From Agarophyton chilense (taxonomy: Eukaryota; Rhodophyta; Florideophyceae; Gracilariales; Gracilariaceae), in the NCBI GenBank assembly GCA_030374765.1, contig JARGXX010000099.1, forward strand, positions 2,232,001-2,296,000: a DNA stretch of 64,000 bases, in the 5' to 3' direction. Below, one piece after another: positions 61,087 to 64,000 of this stretch; positions within the stretch are counted from its first letter, which is position 1, and each line of letters opens with the position of its first letter. The notes under the pieces are model-generated. The model did not search any database. It was not told the DNA's origin and saw only the letters and a list, made by a program, of their open reading frames with translations. The translations under genes were made by a program, and so were the position numbers.

Positions 61087-63957
61087 ATGGCCAACCGCAA
61101 AGCATCCCCTCTCCCCTCTGTAGTCAATGAGGGTGTCCCCAAGTGGCACTCCGACCTAACCGAGGCCTCTAAGGCCATCCGACCGCGCCGCGTCAACGAT
61201 GACTCTCTGCGCTCTCGCTCTGTTCTCCTCCGTGCAGTCAAGACCAAGCCGGCCCAAACCTCTGCCTGGCAGGACTATCTATCCCTTCTAAATACGGAGC
61301 GAAAGCGACACATGGAAGACAAAACCCTTTCCGTTACCGCCGCCCGCTCAATGCGTACCGCGCTCCTCAACCTATACGACCAAGCCATCAACCTTATCCC
61401 ACGGACATCTGCGAATCGCCACTCTCCACTATATCTGCAAATCTGGCTTGACTTCATTTCATTGCGAGCGGAGCTCGACGAAGACCCCTTCGTAGTTCGA
61501 GATCTCTTCAAGGCCCTAAAAGCGCAGCGCATTGGTATCACCAATGCCAATTTCTGGAACTCATGGGCTGACCACGAAGAAAAGCTTGGCTCAACGGAGA
61601 AGGCCGCTAAGTTACGTGAGGAGGCCCACGACCTGGCCAATGATTCCTCTTCTATATCGCTCCCTTTCAAGCCTCCGCAATCCTTGGTACGCTCGGCATC
61701 AAGAAGACCACTCCCACCACCTCGGCGACTTATTCCGTCTTCATCCAACAACTCAGGCGGACACAATGTAACCCCTAAGCCCGTTTCCACCCCTTCGCTT
61801 GTATCCAAAAGCCTCCCTCCGCACGCTGGGTCTGTCAATACCAAATCGGCCGGCAAGTGGATGCCGTCTAAACCGAGCCCTTCTCCCCATCTCAAGTACA
61901 CACCGACAGCTTCTATTCCAAAGGCCACATCTCCCATTCGTTCTCCTGAATTAATCAGGTCTGACTTGAAAAGGGTTCAACAACAGCAATCTCCAAATAT
62001 ATTTTCTCCTCCCAGCAGTCCACCGCAGAAAAGAATTGCTGGAGGTGACGATGTCAACCAAAACCAAAATATTCGACCACAAGGGTCGAGAGTGCAAGAG
62101 CCTAATAAGCAGTTCCCAAACTCATATGAGCAAAATCGGAACACATCATTAGAAGCTGTACGAAATGCACACCAAAGACGAGCCGATGACCTCGAGCGAC
62201 ACCGCTCCAAAGAGCGGTATGGAGAAGAAGTTCTACGAAGAGACCAGGAAGAGCGTAAACTGCGGCGAGAGATTGAGCGAAATCAACCATGGGAACGAGC
62301 TGGCCAACGCAGTATTGGTCAAAGTCGCCAGGATCAAGGACAATATTGCAACGAAGACCGGGAGAGGTCACACGCGAGGCTAGTAAGTGAGCGCGAGCTG
62401 GAAAGACAAATCGCAATTCAAAGAGAACGGAACCTAGAAATGGAAGCACAGTCTAGAAGACTAGAAGAAGAGCGTCAGGCTATATATGCCGGGAACGATT
62501 ATATTGGTGACAGGTACCGAAACAGGCGAGAAATGCAAGACGGAAGTCGTTCGAAGACAAACTTTGGTGCAAATGATAGTCGTCCTCAACGGCGTCACCG
62601 AATAGAACGATCTTTGCCGGAAGATTTCCATAGAAACAACCAGAACATTGGCAATCCTATTCTTCGTTACTCACATAATCCAGGTACAACGTCTTCTCCT
62701 CGCCGAAATTGGCCTTCTTCGCATATAGAATCCCCGAGGACACGAGATACGCGGTTCAACACCATTTTTAGCAGGGATGCTCCTCACTGTGTAGTGAATG
62801 GAAATCCGTATATTGTTTTAGAGTCCATTGGAAAAGGAGGAAGTTCAGTCGTCTACAAAGTCATGGACCAAAACATCAAAATGAGGGCCTTGAAACGAGT
62901 CAAAGTCGAGCATTCTTCGTCTTCAAGAGTGATGATGGATTCCTACGTCAACGAAATTGCCCTTCTGAGGAAACTTAGAGGGTCTTCGAACATTGTACAA
63001 TTGTACGACTCAGAAGTTGACTATGAACGTGGCTTGATCCAACTCGTAATGGAATGTGGGGAAATGGACTTGAATGTGTGCCTCGGCAATTTCAATATGG
63101 AGTCGAAAGAGATTGACTTTGGTTTTATTCGAGAGAAGTGGAAACAAATGCTAAAAGCAGTACAAGTGATACACGAAGCGAGAATAGTGCATGGTGATTT
63201 GAAGCCGGCGAACTTCATTCTTGTCAACGGTACTATGAAACTTATTGATTTTGGCATAGCAAAAGCAATACAAACAGATGATACAACAAAAATAGTTCGA
63301 GACGTGCGGATTGGAACTCCGAACTATATGTCTCCTGAAGCAGTCATGGAAGATGAAAGTCTCCATTCCCCTCGCAGTCATAAGCAAAGATTCCGAATTG
63401 GTCGTGCTAGCGATATATGGAGTTTAGGCTGCATTTTATACCAGATGGTCTATGGGCGTCCTCCATTTGCTCACATCAAGAAAGTATCGCACAAGATGGA
63501 ATGCATTCAGGATGTGGACTACAAAATTACATACCAGCCAGTGGACGATCCATTCTTGATAGATGTCTTGCAAGGATGTCTCCAGCGAGATCCTGCAGAG
63601 CGAATGAGCATACCGAATTTGCTAAATCATGAGTTCATGAGACAACGAAACCCGAACCAGTCCGATTTTGGGAGACGAGGGAGACAACAGTTGGTTAGCC
63701 TTGACAGCTTTGAAGAATGTGTTGCGGAGGTTCGGTTACATAACGGTACTTTTGTACCGGCCAGACCCGGAAACGTGTTGTATGAAAAGTTGTGGTCAAA
63801 GTGTTCAATACCATATAGGTCCCAGGAAGACGAAGTTCAGAACGGGAATTTTCTCGCCTCTAACCGAGAATGGAATCCAACAGAATCAGGGGTAACGTCT
63901 AAAACGGGTACAAGAACCACAAACGCCAGCTACACCAATACCAATTCAAGATTCTGA
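61087..63957 (+). CDS. MPS1: MPS1/TTK spindle-checkpoint kinase
   Basis: 956 aa from ATG 61087 (MANRKASPLP). Residues about 55-185 form a TPR-like helical region (AWQDYLSLLNTERKRHMEDK, then LYLQIWLDFISLRAELDEDP, then FWNSWADHEEKLGSTEKAAK), as in TTK and the related BUB1/BUBR1 N-termini. A 350-residue disordered Arg/Glu/Gln-rich part follows. The kinase domain starts near residue 570: GKGGSSVVYKV (P-loop), Lys603 in ALKRVKV, the catalytic HGDLKPANFIL with Asp704, LIDFGIA with Asp721, and the Mps1-type activation segment (TTKIVRDVRIGTPNYMSPEA). MPS1 phosphorylates kinetochore MELT motifs to recruit BUB1 and start the checkpoint. The last 43 bases of the window are 3' flank. Confidence 0.92.
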   Translation: MANRKASPLPSVVNEGVPKWHSDLTEASKAIRPRRVNDDSLRSRSVLLRAVKTKPAQTSAWQDYLSLLNTERKRHMEDKTLSVTAARSMRTALLNLYDQAINLIPRTSANRHSPLYLQIWLDFISLRAELDEDPFVVRDLFKALKAQRIGITNANFWNSWADHEEKLGSTEKAAKLREEAHDLANDSSSISLPFKPPQSLVRSASRRPLPPPRRLIPSSSNNSGGHNVTPKPVSTPSLVSKSLPPHAGSVNTKSAGKWMPSKPSPSPHLKYTPTASIPKATSPIRSPELIRSDLKRVQQQQSPNIFSPPSSPPQKRIAGGDDVNQNQNIRPQGSRVQEPNKQFPNSYEQNRNTSLEAVRNAHQRRADDLERHRSKERYGEEVLRRDQEERKLRREIERNQPWERAGQRSIGQSRQDQGQYCNEDRERSHARLVSERELERQIAIQRERNLEMEAQSRRLEEERQAIYAGNDYIGDRYRNRREMQDGSRSKTNFGANDSRPQRRHRIERSLPEDFHRNNQNIGNPILRYSHNPGTTSSPRRNWPSSHIESPRTRDTRFNTIFSRDAPHCVVNGNPYIVLESIGKGGSSVVYKVMDQNIKMRALKRVKVEHSSSSRVMMDSYVNEIALLRKLRGSSNIVQLYDSEVDYERGLIQLVMECGEMDLNVCLGNFNMESKEIDFGFIREKWKQMLKAVQVIHEARIVHGDLKPANFILVNGTMKLIDFGIAKAIQTDDTTKIVRDVRIGTPNYMSPEAVMEDESLHSPRSHKQRFRIGRASDIWSLGCILYQMVYGRPPFAHIKKVSHKMECIQDVDYKITYQPVDDPFLIDVLQGCLQRDPAERMSIPNLLNHEFMRQRNPNQSDFGRRGRQQLVSLDSFEECVAEVRLHNGTFVPARPGNVLYEKLWSKCSIPYRSQEDEVQNGNFLASNREWNPTESGVTSKTGTRTTNASYTNTNSRF

Positions 63958-64000
63958 TGAGGTTTGAGCGAGATGCCTTCAAGAAACACGAGCACGCCTC

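Noticed and set aside
1-64000. CRISPR arrays or bacterial operons
   Set aside because: No regularly spaced short repeats, no ribosome-binding sites, and all recognised genes are eukaryotic.

Overview
This window is eukaryotic nuclear DNA. Most host genes are single uninterrupted reading frames, the few introns I can support are short (83-180 nt, GT..AG), and host products include COMPASS Set1, MSH3, a FANCI-like protein, Mps1 and the spliceosomal cyclophilin CWC27. Compact intron-poor genes beside large LTR retrotransposons fit a multicellular red alga (Florideophyceae, Chondrus-like). That assignment is inference from gene style; no single marker here proves it.

The window has two halves. 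Bases 1 to about 31,450 are a transposon and relic compartment. It holds a diverged 177-bp tandem repeat, a scrap of non-LTR (LINE) reverse transcriptase, a decaying copy of the spliceosomal helicase BRR2, one probably live gene (a CCDC90/MCUR1-type mitochondrial membrane protein with a predicted intron), a broken or spliced hAT transposase, and a tyrosine-recombinase C-terminal fragment. It ends in a nested pair of LTR retrotransposons. The outer one is a Ty1/copia element with identical 88-bp LTRs (15459-31446). Its gag gene was split by an 11.35-kb Ty3/gypsy element (19184-30537) flanked by a perfect GTGGG target duplication; removing the insert puts the two copia gag halves back in one frame.

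The gypsy element is the richest object. It has gag, a likely -1 frameshift signal (GGGAAAA, short spacer, hairpin) at the gag end, protease-RT-RNase H-integrase with several nonsense codons, a very long disordered linker and a C-terminal chromodomain. Between the chromodomain and the 3' LTR lies a roughly 590-codon reading frame on the opposite strand, with no family I recognise. This antisense gene is the best candidate for something undescribed.

Bases about 32,800 to 64,000 are a gene-dense host block with no transposon that I can see. In order it carries a convergent pair of paralogous secreted cysteine-rich proteins, CWC27, an amino-acid/auxin-permease-family transporter with one intron, a WBP2/GRAM-like protein, a coiled-coil protein, a mitochondrial Obg GTPase, an EF-hand protein with one intron, a JMJD5-like JmjC oxygenase, a FANCI-like protein, MSH3, SET1 and MPS1. 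Several neighbours converge with fewer than 70 bp between stop codons. MPS1 and SET1 diverge from a shared 0.66-kb region. FANCI and MSH3 are both DNA-repair genes lying tail to tail, but nothing in the sequence shows they are co-regulated.
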